DNA from: Gammaproteobacteria bacterium
GTDB lineage: Bacteria; Pseudomonadota; Gammaproteobacteria; UBA6429; Thiohalophilaceae
Direction: 5' to 3'
NCBI GenBank assembly: GCA_030148325.1
Contig: JASBTR010000061.1
Span: forward strand, 1 to 35,111
DNA length: 35,111 nucleotides
In this document: piece by piece, positions 8,884 to 16,802 of the stretch
Layout of the letters: each line of letters starts with the position of its first letter
Numbering within the stretch: the first letter of the stretch is position 1
Program-made: the position numbers and the translations under genes
Notes under the pieces: model-generated
What the model was told of the DNA's origin: nothing
Database searches by the model: none
Seen by the model: the letters and a program-made list of their open reading frames with translations, nothing else

Positions 8884-10338
8884 ATGCAATTCCTCGTCAT
8901 CCAGCGCATTGTCGGTCTTCTGCTCGTAATCTTCAGCTCGACCATGCTGCCGCCTATGCTGGTATCGGTCATTTATCTGGATAGCAACTTTGAGTCTTTC
9001 TTTTACGCCTTTGCCGTGACCCTGATCACTGGCATCGTGCTCTGGTTTCCGGTAAAAAACCAGCGCCGGGAACTACGTTTACGGGATGGTTTCCTGGTGG
9101 TGGTCATGTTCTGGACAGTGCTGGGCCTGTTCGGTGCAATTCCCTTCATCCTCGCGGAACATCCGCACCTGACCATTACCGATGCGGTTTTTGAATCCCT
9201 TTCCGGCCTGACCACCACCGGTGCTACGGTGCTGGAAGGCATCGACCACCTGCCCAAAAGCATTCTCTATTATCGCCAGCAGCTACAGTGGCTGGGTGGC
9301 ATGGGTATCATCGTACTGGCCGTAGCCATCATGCCTATGCTCGGTATCGGCGGCATGCAGCTGTATCGCGCCGAAACTCCCGGCCCCATCAAGGACAGTA
9401 AGCTCACGCCACGCATTACCGAAACCGCCAAGGCGCTCTGGTACATTTACCTGACCCTGACTGTGGCCTGCGGTATCGGCTACTGGATGGCGGGCATGGA
9501 GGTATTCGATGCGCTGGCGCACAGTTTTTCAACCGTGGCTATCGGCGGCTTTTCCACCCACGATGCCAGCATGGGTCATTACATCGACAAACCCATGGTT
9601 GAAGTCGTGGCGATTATTTTTATGTTCATTTCCGGGATCAACTTCGCCCTTCACTTTACCGCGTGGCGGACTCGCAACCTGCGCAATTATCTGTTCGACT
9701 CCGAATTCAAAACCTATCTCGCCATCATTCTGGTCGCCTGCGCTGTCACTACCGGCTATCTTTATTATCAGAACCTGTTCGCCACACACCAGGAAACCCT
9801 GATTCACAGTATCTTTCAGGTGGTCTCGATCGGCACTACCACCGGTTTCACCACCCACCAGTATCATCTGTGGCCAGGCTTCCTGCCGGTCATGCTGCTG
9901 TTCACCAGTTTCATCGGCGCCAGTGCCGGTTCTACCGGCGGCGGCATGAAAGTTATCCGCTTCCTGCTGCTGCTGCGCCAGGGCATGCGCGAAATCATGC
10001 GCGTCATTCATCCCAATGCAATTATACCCATCAAGATTGGCGGCAAGGCCATGCCGCCACGGGTGGTGGAATCCGTCTGGGGCTTCTTTTCCGCCTATGT
10101 CGCCGCCTTCGTTATTATTATGCTGATCATGATGATGACAGGGCTGGATCAGGTGACCGCTTTCTCCGCCGTCGCCGCAACCATGAACAACCTCGGCCCG
10201 GGTCTGGGTGAAGTAGCACTCAACTACGCTTCGCTGGAAGCTGCGGCCAAGTGGGTGCTGTGCTTCGCCATGCTGCTGGGACGACTGGAAATCTTCACCC
10301 TGCTGGTGTTGCTGACCCCCGCGTTCTGGCGCAAGTGA
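8884..10338 (+). CDS. trkH: Trk potassium uptake membrane subunit
   Basis: Potassium-translocating subunit in the inner membrane, working with TrkA. Length of 484 residues matches the family (E. coli TrkH is 483). The four pore-loop signatures that form the selectivity filter can be read in order: LTTTGAT, VAIGGFST, IGTTTGFTT and MNNLGPGLG. The rest is strongly hydrophobic with about ten membrane segments. No clear ribosome site precedes ATG 8884, which sits eleven bases after the inverted-repeat element, so translation or mRNA processing could be influenced by that hairpin (inference). Encoded close to trkA, whereas in E. coli the two genes are unlinked. Confidence 0.97.
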   Translation: MQFLVIQRIVGLLLVIFSSTMLPPMLVSVIYLDSNFESFFYAFAVTLITGIVLWFPVKNQRRELRLRDGFLVVVMFWTVLGLFGAIPFILAEHPHLTITDAVFESLSGLTTTGATVLEGIDHLPKSILYYRQQLQWLGGMGIIVLAVAIMPMLGIGGMQLYRAETPGPIKDSKLTPRITETAKALWYIYLTLTVACGIGYWMAGMEVFDALAHSFSTVAIGGFSTHDASMGHYIDKPMVEVVAIIFMFISGINFALHFTAWRTRNLRNYLFDSEFKTYLAIILVACAVTTGYLYYQNLFATHQETLIHSIFQVVSIGTTTGFTTHQYHLWPGFLPVMLLFTSFIGASAGSTGGGMKVIRFLLLLRQGMREIMRVIHPNAIIPIKIGGKAMPPRVVESVWGFFSAYVAAFVIIMLIMMMTGLDQVTAFSAVAATMNNLGPGLGEVALNYASLEAAAKWVLCFAMLLGRLEIFTLLVLLTPAFWRK

Positions 10339-10443
10339 TCACTCTCTCTTGACGCAGAACTCAGCTCCGCGTTTACACACCCGCCCTTCCCTCAGCACAG
10401 TCGTGCTAATTATCCCTGACTAGCCACGCCAGCGCATATATGC

Positions 10444-10472
10444 TTGACCATATATATGGATATCCATATAAT
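10444..10472 (+). promoter_or_regulatory. near-consensus sigma-70 promoter of the ars operon
   Basis: TTGACC (10444-10449), a 17-base spacer, and a perfect TATAAT (10467-10472). The expected transcription start, seven bases after the -10 box, is 10479, which is exactly the A of the arsR start codon, so the mRNA is probably leaderless. The spacer holds a perfect palindrome (10453-10470), the best candidate for the ArsR operator. Confidence 0.8.
10453..10470. promoter_or_regulatory. palindromic operator candidate for ArsR
   Basis: TATATGGATATCCATATA is a perfect 18-base palindrome lying between the -35 and -10 boxes and overlapping the first four bases of the -10. A bound repressor there would block RNA polymerase. 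ArsR-family dimers bind inverted repeats at such positions. Assignment to ArsR is inference from position. A second short palindrome, GCATATATGC, lies just upstream (10434-10443). Confidence 0.6.
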
Positions 10473-10478
10473 TCAACT

Positions 10479-10838
10479 ATGACTGAAATCGAATTCTACA
10501 AACAACTGGCCGATGAAACCCGGCTGCGCTGCCTGATGCTGATACTTGCTGAAGACGAACTCTGCGTCTGCGAGCTGACCCATGCACTGGACCTCTCTCA
10601 GCCGAAAATTTCTCGCCATCTCGCCAACCTGCGCCAGGCCGGTGTCCTGAAAGATCGTCGTGACGGCCAGTGGATTCACTACTGTCTGCATGAAAATCTG
10701 CCCGCATGGGCGCACAACGTACTGACGGCAACTGCGGAGGGACTGGCTCAAACCAGCCTTTATGCACAAGATCGCAACAAACTCAAAAGCATGACAGGCC
10801 GCCCCGGCAGTGTCTGCGCTACGACTGTCTCAGGATAA
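10479..10838 (+). CDS. arsR: arsenic-responsive ArsR repressor
   Basis: Winged-helix repressor that releases DNA on binding As(III). The metal-site motif ELCVCEL (C29 and C31) at the start of the DNA-binding region is that of classic E. coli-type ArsR. The recognition helix is in LSQPKISRHLANLRQAGVL, followed by the beta-wing DRRDGQWIHY. It has 119 residues. I chose start 10479; an in-frame ATG at 10440 lies upstream of the promoter -35 box and could not be on the transcript. No Shine-Dalgarno is present, in line with a leaderless mRNA. It leads an operon with arsC and acr3 and presumably represses it. Confidence 0.94.
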   Translation: MTEIEFYKQLADETRLRCLMLILAEDELCVCELTHALDLSQPKISRHLANLRQAGVLKDRRDGQWIHYCLHENLPAWAHNVLTATAEGLAQTSLYAQDRNKLKSMTGRPGSVCATTVSG

Positions 10839-10854
10839 ATACGAAGGAGAACAC

Positions 10855-11280
10855 ATGAAACTGCTGTTTCTATGCACCGGCAATGCCTGCCGTTCGCAAA
10901 TGGCCGAAGGCTGGGCGCATGCGCTGGCGGGGGAAACAATAAACGTCTATTCAGCCGGGATTGAAGCCCACGGCCTGAACCCGCGCGCCGTATCCGTCAT
11001 GCAGGAGGCAGGCGTCGATATATCCAGGCAGGAATCAACCCGGCTCAGCGAGGATATGCTGGGGCAGATGGACTATGTCGTCACCGTCTGCGGCCATGCC
11101 GACGAACGCTGTCCGATTCTGCCGCCAGGCGTGCGTAAGGAACACTGGCCACTGCCTGATCCCGCCAAAGCCGAGGGTACCGAAGACGACATTATGCAGG
11201 TCTTTCGTCGCAGCCGGGATGATATTAAACAGCGCACCCAGGCATTGATCGAACGGCTGTTAAAGGAATCAGCGGCATGA
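10855..11280 (+). CDS. arsC: thioredoxin-linked arsenate reductase
   Basis: Reduces As(V) to As(III) in the cytoplasm so that it can be exported. It belongs to the low-molecular-weight tyrosine phosphatase fold: the P-loop is CTGNACRS (nucleophile C7, R13), the catalytic Asp is in LPDPAKAEG (D102). The redox pair C79 and C86 in VCGHADERC matches the thioredoxin-coupled reductases of the Staphylococcus and Bacillus type, not the glutaredoxin type of E. coli plasmids. Length is 141 residues. The start at 10855 has an excellent ribosome site (AAGGAGA, 10844-10850); an upstream start at 10810 would overlap arsR. Its stop overlaps the acr3 start (ATGA), so translation is coupled. Confidence 0.94.
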   Translation: MKLLFLCTGNACRSQMAEGWAHALAGETINVYSAGIEAHGLNPRAVSVMQEAGVDISRQESTRLSEDMLGQMDYVVTVCGHADERCPILPPGVRKEHWPLPDPAKAEGTEDDIMQVFRRSRDDIKQRTQALIERLLKESAA

Positions 11281-12377
11281 ATATATTTGAACGTTATCTG
11301 ACTCTCTGGGTACTGCTGTGCATTCTCGCCGGTATCAGCCTGGGGCAACTGTTTCCCGCCTTTTTTCATACTCTGGGAACAATCGAACTTGCCCGCATCA
11401 ACCTGCCGGTTGCGCTGCTGGTCTGGCTGATGATCATTCCCATGTTGCTGAAAATTGATCTACGCGCGCTTAAAGGTGTAAGACAACACTGGCGCGGCGT
11501 AGGCATTACCCTGTTTGTAAACTGGGGCGTTAAACCTTTCTCCATGGCCCTGCTGGGCTGGCTGTTCATCGGTATGCTGTTCCGTCCCTGGCTGCCCGCT
11601 GCGCAAATCGATTCCTATATTGCCGGACTGATTATTCTGGCGGCTGCGCCCTGTACCGCCATGGTCTTCGTCTGGAGCCACCTGATGCGCGGCGAGCCCC
11701 ATTTCACCCTCTCCCAGGTCGCGCTCAACGACGTCATCATGGTCGTCGCCTTTGCCCCGATAGTCGGCCTGCTGCTGGGCCTGTCCGCCATCACCGTACC
11801 CTGGGACACCCTGCTGCTGTCGGTGCTGATCTATATCGTCATTCCACTGATAGCCGCCAGCCTCTGGCGTCGGCAGACACTCCGTCATAAACAGGGTTAT
11901 GCCCGCCTGGCGCGGCAAATCAAACAACTGGGCAGCGTATCGCTGGTAGCCCTGCTCTGCACCCTGATCCTGCTGTTCGGTTTTCAGGGCCAACAGATCA
12001 TCCAGCAACCGCTGATCATCCTGCTGCTGGCTATTCCCATTCTGCTACAGGTACTCTTCAATTCAGGCCTGGCCTACCTGCTCAACCGCGCAGCGCGCAC
12101 CCCCCATTGCATTGCCGGACCCTCGGCTTTAATCGGCGCCAGCAATTTCTTCGAACTGGCGGTCGCCACTGCCATCGCCCTGTTCGGATTTGAATCAGGC
12201 GCTGCGCTGGCCACCGTAGTCGGGGTACTGATCGAAGTACCGGTCATGCTGCTCGCGGTACGGGTGGTCAATGCCAGCCGCCACTGGTACGAACAGCGCC
12301 CCAGCGTTGTCCCCTATGAAAAGTGCTGCCCCACGGATGCGCATCTGCACAGCCACTCTAATCCTGGACCAGCCTAG
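11277..12377 (+). CDS. acr3: ACR3-family arsenite efflux permease
   Basis: Inner-membrane carrier that exports arsenite made by the reductase. About ten hydrophobic segments run through 366 residues. The ACR3 signature PCTAMVFVWS with essential C126 is present, as are the conserved ALIGASNFFELAVA and GVLIEVPVML segments near the end. This is the ACR3 class, unrelated to E. coli ArsB. The C-terminal tail carries CCPTDAHLHSH, a Cys/His-rich stretch that might bind metal (speculative). The start overlaps the arsC stop by four bases. The gene ends a few bases before a truncated IS630 remnant on the opposite strand, so any further ars genes that once followed could have been lost. Confidence 0.93.
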   Translation: MNIFERYLTLWVLLCILAGISLGQLFPAFFHTLGTIELARINLPVALLVWLMIIPMLLKIDLRALKGVRQHWRGVGITLFVNWGVKPFSMALLGWLFIGMLFRPWLPAAQIDSYIAGLIILAAAPCTAMVFVWSHLMRGEPHFTLSQVALNDVIMVVAFAPIVGLLLGLSAITVPWDTLLLSVLIYIVIPLIAASLWRRQTLRHKQGYARLARQIKQLGSVSLVALLCTLILLFGFQGQQIIQQPLIILLLAIPILLQVLFNSGLAYLLNRAARTPHCIAGPSALIGASNFFELAVATAIALFGFESGAALATVVGVLIEVPVMLLAVRVVNASRHWYEQRPSVVPYEKCCPTDAHLHSHSNPGPA

Positions 12378-12392
12378 AAAAAAAGAAAAAGG

Positions 12393-13348
12393 GAACGACA
12401 TGGATAGTTGCATAGCGTCGATAGCGCCTTGCCAGTTCCTTTAACCAGATAATAAACCCATCTGAATTTTTTCTATCTGATTCCGTCCAAATAATATGAC
12501 CTGTCACAGGATTGAGTCCACCAAACAAATAGCGTTTTTTATTTTGCCCCGGCGTGGCAATATTGAATTGGGTACCGCGCTGCATCCAGCAAGGGCCGAT
12601 TTTCGGGTTCAGATGTATATCAACTTCATCTTGATAAATCATCATTTCATCATCACCTAAATTAGCCTGTAATGCCTTAATTTTACCTGTTTTTATGGCT
12701 TTTCCATGTGGGTTGTCACTGGCTTTGCAGGTTGGTCTCGCTCGCCCCCATCGAATGTTCAACATATGCAGTAACCGGCCAATATGGCTTTCATGACACC
12801 GGATACCTGTTTCGTATTCCAGTTGCTGCGCCAGCAACTCTCTTGTCCAGGTACTGCGTTGCCAACCCTGTTCCTGAGGACTCTGATAAATAAGCACCTC
12901 AAGTCGCTCAAGGTAGTCCTCGGTCACTTTTGTTGCCTGTTTCTCCTCTCGACGATCACGCAGTCCGTCTATCCCTTCTTCGCTAAATCGCCGTAGTACA
13001 CGGCCAATCGTCGATGGGGCCGTACCTAATATTTGATCATACGTAGGTACTTAAGCGTATGAACAATTGCAGGTACGGCTTTAGCCGTACAAAATACTCA
13101 ATTATGCGCCACACTCTACGTTATTTAACCGCTGCTGTTCGCCTGAAGGCGAACCTGCAGGTGAATGAATTCCTTAAGTACCTACGTATGAATATTTGAT
13201 ATATTGTGGCATAGCTTAAGCCTCGATGCCGGGTCAATATGATCCGATATCGCTTTTCCTGAGCTGAATTTGTTTCTCCTTTAGCCAATTTTTCCAGTTT
13301 TTTCTTTTGGTATAGTATAATTTGAGCTTCACCGGCAAGACCTCTTCT
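12393..13348 (-). pseudogene. truncated IS630-family transposase interrupted by a MITE
   Basis: A dead transposase reading from right to left. The N-terminal HTH part (13348 to about 13201) reads SYATIYQILGTAPSTIGRV across the insertion once the 163-base MITE plus one target copy is removed. It continues through RRFSEEGIDGLRDRRE into a DDE domain with the first Asp in IYQDEVDIHL. The frame breaks off after TIHVV, where IS630 proteins normally continue with LDN, so the second and third catalytic acids are gone. Beyond the junction near 12393 lies A/G-rich sequence abutting acr3. The longest intact part (12358-12927) covers only the middle of the protein. The original start codon is unclear. 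Confidence 0.85.
13038..13190. mobile_element. MITE-like element with CATACGTAGGTAC ends, copy 1
   Basis: The 153 bp element has perfect 18-base terminal inverted repeats, CATACGTAGGTACTTAAG (13038-13055) and its complement (13173-13190). It is flanked by the direct repeat AATATTTGAT (13028-13037 and 13191-13200). If the terminal repeats are extended by one base pair, the duplication is 8 bases. It has no coding capacity. It carries two internal hairpins, GTACGGC-TTTA-GCCGTAC and TTCGCC-TGAA-GGCGAA. It sits in the IS630 transposase gene, and its removal with one target copy restores the frame. Confidence 0.85.
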
Positions 13349-13391
13349 TTATTTTGTTTTCGTCAGAAAAAACACTATAAGGCCTTGCCGG
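13330..13391. repeat. inverted repeat near the IS630 remnant edge
   Basis: CACCGGCAAGACC (13330-13342) pairs with GGCCTTGCCGGTG (13379-13391), with one mismatch, across a 36-base AT-rich loop. It lies between the 5' end of the IS630 remnant and the 3' end of xthA. It could be an IS terminus or a hairpin behind xthA. No adequate U-run is present for a clear terminator. The remaining bases up to 13483 hold nothing else recognised. Confidence 0.4.
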
Positions 13392-13483
13392 TGTTCTGTT
13401 GATCTATATATGTGATATGTGCTCTCTTATTTAGCCTATTTAGGGATTAATTAGCGCACGCCTAACATAAAGCAGTAGTAAAA

Positions 13484-14251
13484 CTACAAATCATAATCGA
13501 CAATCAACGGTGCATGATCGGAGAACCATTTATCCTTGTAAATGGATGCGGCCCGAACCTTGTCTTTCAAACCCGGCGTGATGATCTGGTAGTCAATACG
13601 CCAACCGACATTATTGGCGCGGGCGTTGCCGCGATTTGACCACCAGGTATATTGATCCGGCTCCTGGTTTACCTGACGAAAGGCATCCACGAAGCCCACC
13701 TCCTTAAACAGTTTGTCCAGCCAGGCGCGTTCTTCCGGAGTGCAACCCGAATTCTTCTGGTTACTTTTCCAGTTCTTGATATCGATCTCCTTGTGTACGA
13801 TATTGAAATCGCCACAGATAATAAATTCGCGCCGCTTGCGCCGCATGGCTTTGAGATCTTCAAGAAAATCACCCATGAACTTTAATTTATTCGCCTGACG
13901 TTCCTCACTGGAAGAACCCGAGGGCAGATACAGGGAAGCAATGCTCAGCTTACCCAGGTCGATCTGGATATAGCGGCCTTCCGTATCAACATGATCCCAG
14001 CCCAGCCCGGTGGTGATCGCATCCGGCTCCTTGCGTGAGTAAATCGCCACGCCACTGTAGCCTTTTTTCTCGGCATCAAAATAATAACAGTGGTAGCCTC
14101 CAGGATAGAACAGGCTGTCATCAAGCTGATGTTCCTGCGCCTTGGTTTCCTGAAGGCAAACCACATCGGCATCCTGATCTTTCAACCAGTCGAAGAAACC
14201 TTTTTTCGCGGCGGCGCGAATACCATTTACATTTGCCGTAATTACACGCAT
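13484..14251 (-). CDS. xthA: exodeoxyribonuclease III (AP endonuclease)
   Basis: Mg-dependent nuclease of the EEP fold for base-excision repair: cuts at abasic sites and removes 3' blocking groups. Catalytic positions are visible: N7 in ITANVNGIR, E35 in CLQETKAQ, D148 and N150 in CGDFNIVHKEIDI, and the terminal SDHAPL pair D245-H246. Length of 255 residues is in the normal range. A weak ribosome site (GGAAAA) precedes the start. It is transcribed away from pyrE, with 86 bases between the two starts to hold both promoters. The sequence is closer to the ExoA type (IRAAAKKGFFDWL) than to E. coli XthA. Confidence 0.95.
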   Translation of the reverse strand: MRVITANVNGIRAAAKKGFFDWLKDQDADVVCLQETKAQEHQLDDSLFYPGGYHCYYFDAEKKGYSGVAIYSRKEPDAITTGLGWDHVDTEGRYIQIDLGKLSIASLYLPSGSSSEERQANKLKFMGDFLEDLKAMRRKRREFIICGDFNIVHKEIDIKNWKSNQKNSGCTPEERAWLDKLFKEVGFVDAFRQVNQEPDQYTWWSNRGNARANNVGWRIDYQIITPGLKDKVRAASIYKDKWFSDHAPLIVDYDL

Positions 14252-14337
14252 GACAATTTTCCGGGGATTTGAAAAAGGTGTATCATACCCGCTGAAAAAC
14301 TACTCTGTCTTCCCTGTCACTCAAATCCCTGATCATC

Positions 14338-14979
14338 ATGCGCCAATACCAGAAAGACTTTATCGAATTCGCCCTCTCACTGAACGTCCTGCGCTTCGGC
14401 GAGTTCCATCTGAAATCCGGGCGCACCAGCCCCTATTTTTTCAACGCCGGGCTGTTTAACTCCGGCCGTTCACTGGCCCGGCTGGGACAGTTTTACGCCG
14501 AGGCCCTTGTCGATAGCGGGCTTGACTATGATGTGATGTTCGGCCCGGCCTATAAAGGCATCCCGCTGGCGGCGGTGACCACGGTCGCCCTGGCCGAGCA
14601 CCACCAGCAGGATGTGGCCTACTGCTTCAACCGCAAGGAGGCCAAGGATCACGGCGAGGGCGGCAACATCGTCGGCGCACCGCTGGCCGGCAAGGTGCTG
14701 ATCATCGATGATGTAATCACCGCCGGCACCGCCATCCGTGAAGCCATGCAGATCATCGAGCGGGCCAACGCCCGCCCGGCAGGCGTGATCATCGCCCTGG
14801 ATCGGCAGGAAAAAGGAACCGGCAAACTCTCCGCGATTCAGGAAGTGGAACAGCAATACGATATTCCGGTGCTGAGCATTATCAAACTTGAGCACCTGAT
14901 CAGCTATCTTGAAGATAAACCGGAAATGCAGGACAAGCTGGAAACCGTGCGCGCCTACCGTAAGCAGTACGGGGTTTGA
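14338..14979 (+). CDS. pyrE: orotate phosphoribosyltransferase
   Basis: Converts orotate and PRPP to orotidine 5'-phosphate in de novo pyrimidine synthesis. The PRPP-binding loop [13 protein letters not shown] (120-132) is intact, as are the conserved N-terminal [17 protein letters not shown] segment and the catalytic flexible loop around [13 protein letters not shown]. Length of 213 residues is standard. No strong ribosome site precedes ATG 14338. In Pseudomonas pyrE lies close to the argB and algC genes; here it is about 2.4 kb from slmA-argB with a permease and an exported protein between them, so this is a loosened version of that neighbourhood. Confidence 0.97.
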   Translation: MRQYQKDFIEFALSLNVLRFGEFHLKSGRTSPYFFNAGLFNSGRSLARLGQFYAEALVDSGLDYDVMFGPAYKGIPLAAVTTVALAEHHQQDVAYCFNRKEAKDHGEGGNIVGAPLAGKVLIIDDVITAGTAIREAMQIIERANARPAGVIIALDRQEKGTGKLSAIQEVEQQYDIPVLSIIKLEHLISYLEDKPEMQDKLETVRAYRKQYGV

Positions 14980-15005
14980 TGTGCCATTTCTGCACTATAG
15001 GGAAA

Positions 15006-15290
15006 TAAACGCAGAGGACGCGGAGGCGTGACCGGAGTGAAATGTAGGAAATACCGAATGTGACCAGAATCTTGCTTAGCAAGATTGGGAAATCCGTAAT
15101 GAAGCCCGAAGGGATTCTATGGGAAGCTCGCGAAGCGAGATTCTCACGGTGCAGAGAACGCAGAGTTTTTAATAATGGTTCTATGGCAAATGCTGCGCAA
15201 ATACAGGCAGAATTTCCGCTGTCACAAACTGTGTAGTTGGTAAAAAATAATTACCTCTGCGTTCTCTGCGCCTCCGCGTCCTCTGCGATA
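15006..15290. repeat. CGCAGAG inverted-repeat element, split by a 123-base insertion
   Basis: This fills most of the 329-base gap between pyrE and the permease gene. The left arm begins CGCAGAGGACGCGGAGGCG (15010-15028) and resumes at CAGAGAACGCAGAG (15152-15165). The right arm (15255-15287) is the exact complement of these two pieces joined together. Bases 15029-15151 are therefore an insertion in the left arm; they contain hairpins AATCTTGC-TTA-GCAAGATT (15068-15086) and CTCGC-GAA-GCGAG. No gene is visible. Confidence 0.75.
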
Positions 15291-15308
15291 ACCTACCACC
15301 CTCTAACA

Positions 15309-16058
15309 TCAACCAATGATCAGCTTCAGCCCCACCAGCATGGTCACCCATTCGAAAGCCCGCTTGATCATACGGTTGCTTTTGACTATCGAAAGATGCG
15401 CGCCCAGATAGCCCCCCAGGGCCGAGGCCACCAATAACACCGGTACCCAGTCCCAGCGGATGGCGCCCTGCAGGCCCAGCGTTAACGCACCACTGCCATT
15501 CCAGAACAGCCCAACCAGGATTAACGTGTGGGCGACGGCGCGTTTGTAGTCCAGCCCGAACCAGCGCACCAGCCAGAGAGTGACAAACAGGCCGGTACCG
15601 GAGGTCAGTGAACCATTGAGGATGCCGATACAAAACAGTACGCCGCCGCCGGTCAGACTGCCGCGCAAATCACGGTTGCTGGGCTGATAATCCTGCCCCA
15701 GCCCCTTGTTGCACCAGGAATAGATTCCCAGCCCCAGGGTTAACAGACCCAGCGCCAGTTGCGCCGGCCTGTCCGGCACCTGCAGGATCACGCCTGCACC
15801 CAGCACCACACCGGGTATGCCTGTGCTTAAAAGCAGCAGGACAAACTGTTTTTCCAGCGTTCCTTCACGAAAATGACGCAGCGATGCGCCAACTCCCAGC
15901 GCAACACTTGCCAGTTTATGGGTCGCAAGTGCTACACTAAAGGGCAGCCCCAGAAAGATCAGTGCGGGCAACTGTAACAGGCCTGCACCACCACCGGCGA
16001 AGGCGGAAAACGCATTAGCCACCAGCGAGACCACAAAAAGAGTCAGGTATTCAAACAT
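15309..16058 (-). CDS. TauE/SafE-family membrane permease
   Basis: Integral membrane protein of 249 residues with about seven or eight hydrophobic segments in two similar halves. The first half contains AFSAFAGGGAGLLQLPALIFLGLP, the second GILNGSLTSGTGLFVTLWLVRWFGLD, both typical of the TauE/SafE (former DUF81) family. Members are proposed to export sulfite, sulfonate-derived anions or other small organic anions. The substrate here cannot be told from sequence, and no sulfur-metabolism gene is next to it. It is a single gene on the minus strand between a repeat element and the divergent exported-protein gene at 16149. Confidence 0.85.
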   Translation of the reverse strand: MFEYLTLFVVSLVANAFSAFAGGGAGLLQLPALIFLGLPFSVALATHKLASVALGVGASLRHFREGTLEKQFVLLLLSTGIPGVVLGAGVILQVPDRPAQLALGLLTLGLGIYSWCNKGLGQDYQPSNRDLRGSLTGGGVLFCIGILNGSLTSGTGLFVTLWLVRWFGLDYKRAVAHTLILVGLFWNGSGALTLGLQGAIRWDWVPVLLVASALGGYLGAHLSIVKSNRMIKRAFEWVTMLVGLKLIIG

Positions 16059-16148
16059 CGCTTAATCAAAACACAGTTTTTTCACAATAGCTTTTTCCAG
16101 CATCGTTTTTCTGGAGCTATTGGATAAACTGTTATCGTTAGTAGAAAT

Positions 16149-16793
16149 ATGAGCAAAAAAATAAGCCCTACCCATATACGTATTTTTATTCTGACCTGCT
16201 TTATTATGAGCAGCACCAGCCTCAATGCACGGGACATCAAGTGCTGGCGGGGACATGGAAATATACGCGAGTGCGGCGCCGTTGTGCCACCTGAATTTTC
16301 CCAGCAGCGCATCGAGGTTCTCAACGAGCGCGGTATCGTTATAAAAGTTCTGCCTGCCGCAAAAACAAAAGAAGAACTGGCCGAAATTGCCCGCCAGGAA
16401 AAAATAGCGCAGAAAAAACAGCAGCAGATTGCAGAACAGAAACGCAAGGACAATATCCTGTTGCAAACCTACACCACGGAAAGGGACCTTCGTATTGGCC
16501 ATGAAAACAAGATGGCCGCAATAAAAAGCATTATCGACATCACCGGCAGTAATACCCGCAGCCTGCAGAAGAACCTGGCCAAGCTGCAGAAACGCGCTGC
16601 GGATTACGAGCGCAGCGGTCAGAGCATACCGAAAATACTCACGGCGGATATGGAAAATCTGATGCGCCAGATAAAGGACAACGACGAATTTATTGCCAAA
16701 AAACAGCAGGCCCTGATCGATTTAAGCAAACAGTATGATGCTGATGTAGAACGCTATCGGTTATTGAAACAGGGTAGAGTTAAATATAAATAG
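16149..16793 (+). CDS. exported coiled-coil protein, function unknown
   Basis: I do not recognise a named family with certainty. The 214-residue product begins with a signal peptide (basic start, FILTCFIMSSTSLNA core, cleavage near residue 27). A short N-terminal module, IKCWRGHGNIRECGAVVPPE, has two cysteines and resembles the start of DUF4124-type proteins. From about residue 70 to the end it is rich in Lys, Glu, Gln and Ala with heptad-like spacing, indicating long coiled coils, probably in the periplasm. It is transcribed divergently from the permease gene and ends nine bases before the convergent end of slmA. A structural or envelope scaffold role is only a guess. Confidence 0.7.
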   Translation: MSKKISPTHIRIFILTCFIMSSTSLNARDIKCWRGHGNIRECGAVVPPEFSQQRIEVLNERGIVIKVLPAAKTKEELAEIARQEKIAQKKQQQIAEQKRKDNILLQTYTTERDLRIGHENKMAAIKSIIDITGSNTRSLQKNLAKLQKRAADYERSGQSIPKILTADMENLMRQIKDNDEFIAKKQQALIDLSKQYDADVERYRLLKQGRVKYK

Positions 16794-16802
16794 CTGCGGC
16801 GC

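Noticed and set aside
10440-10478. Upstream ATG for arsR at 10440
   Set aside because: It precedes the -35 box of the only good promoter, so it would not be transcribed, and the added residues do not fit the family.
13231-13332. A frame starting with GTG at 13332 (VKLKLYYTKRKNW) as the IS630 start
   Set aside because: It hits a stop after about 33 codons and does not join the HTH part; a programmed frameshift is possible but unsupported. The other frame reads through to the HTH.
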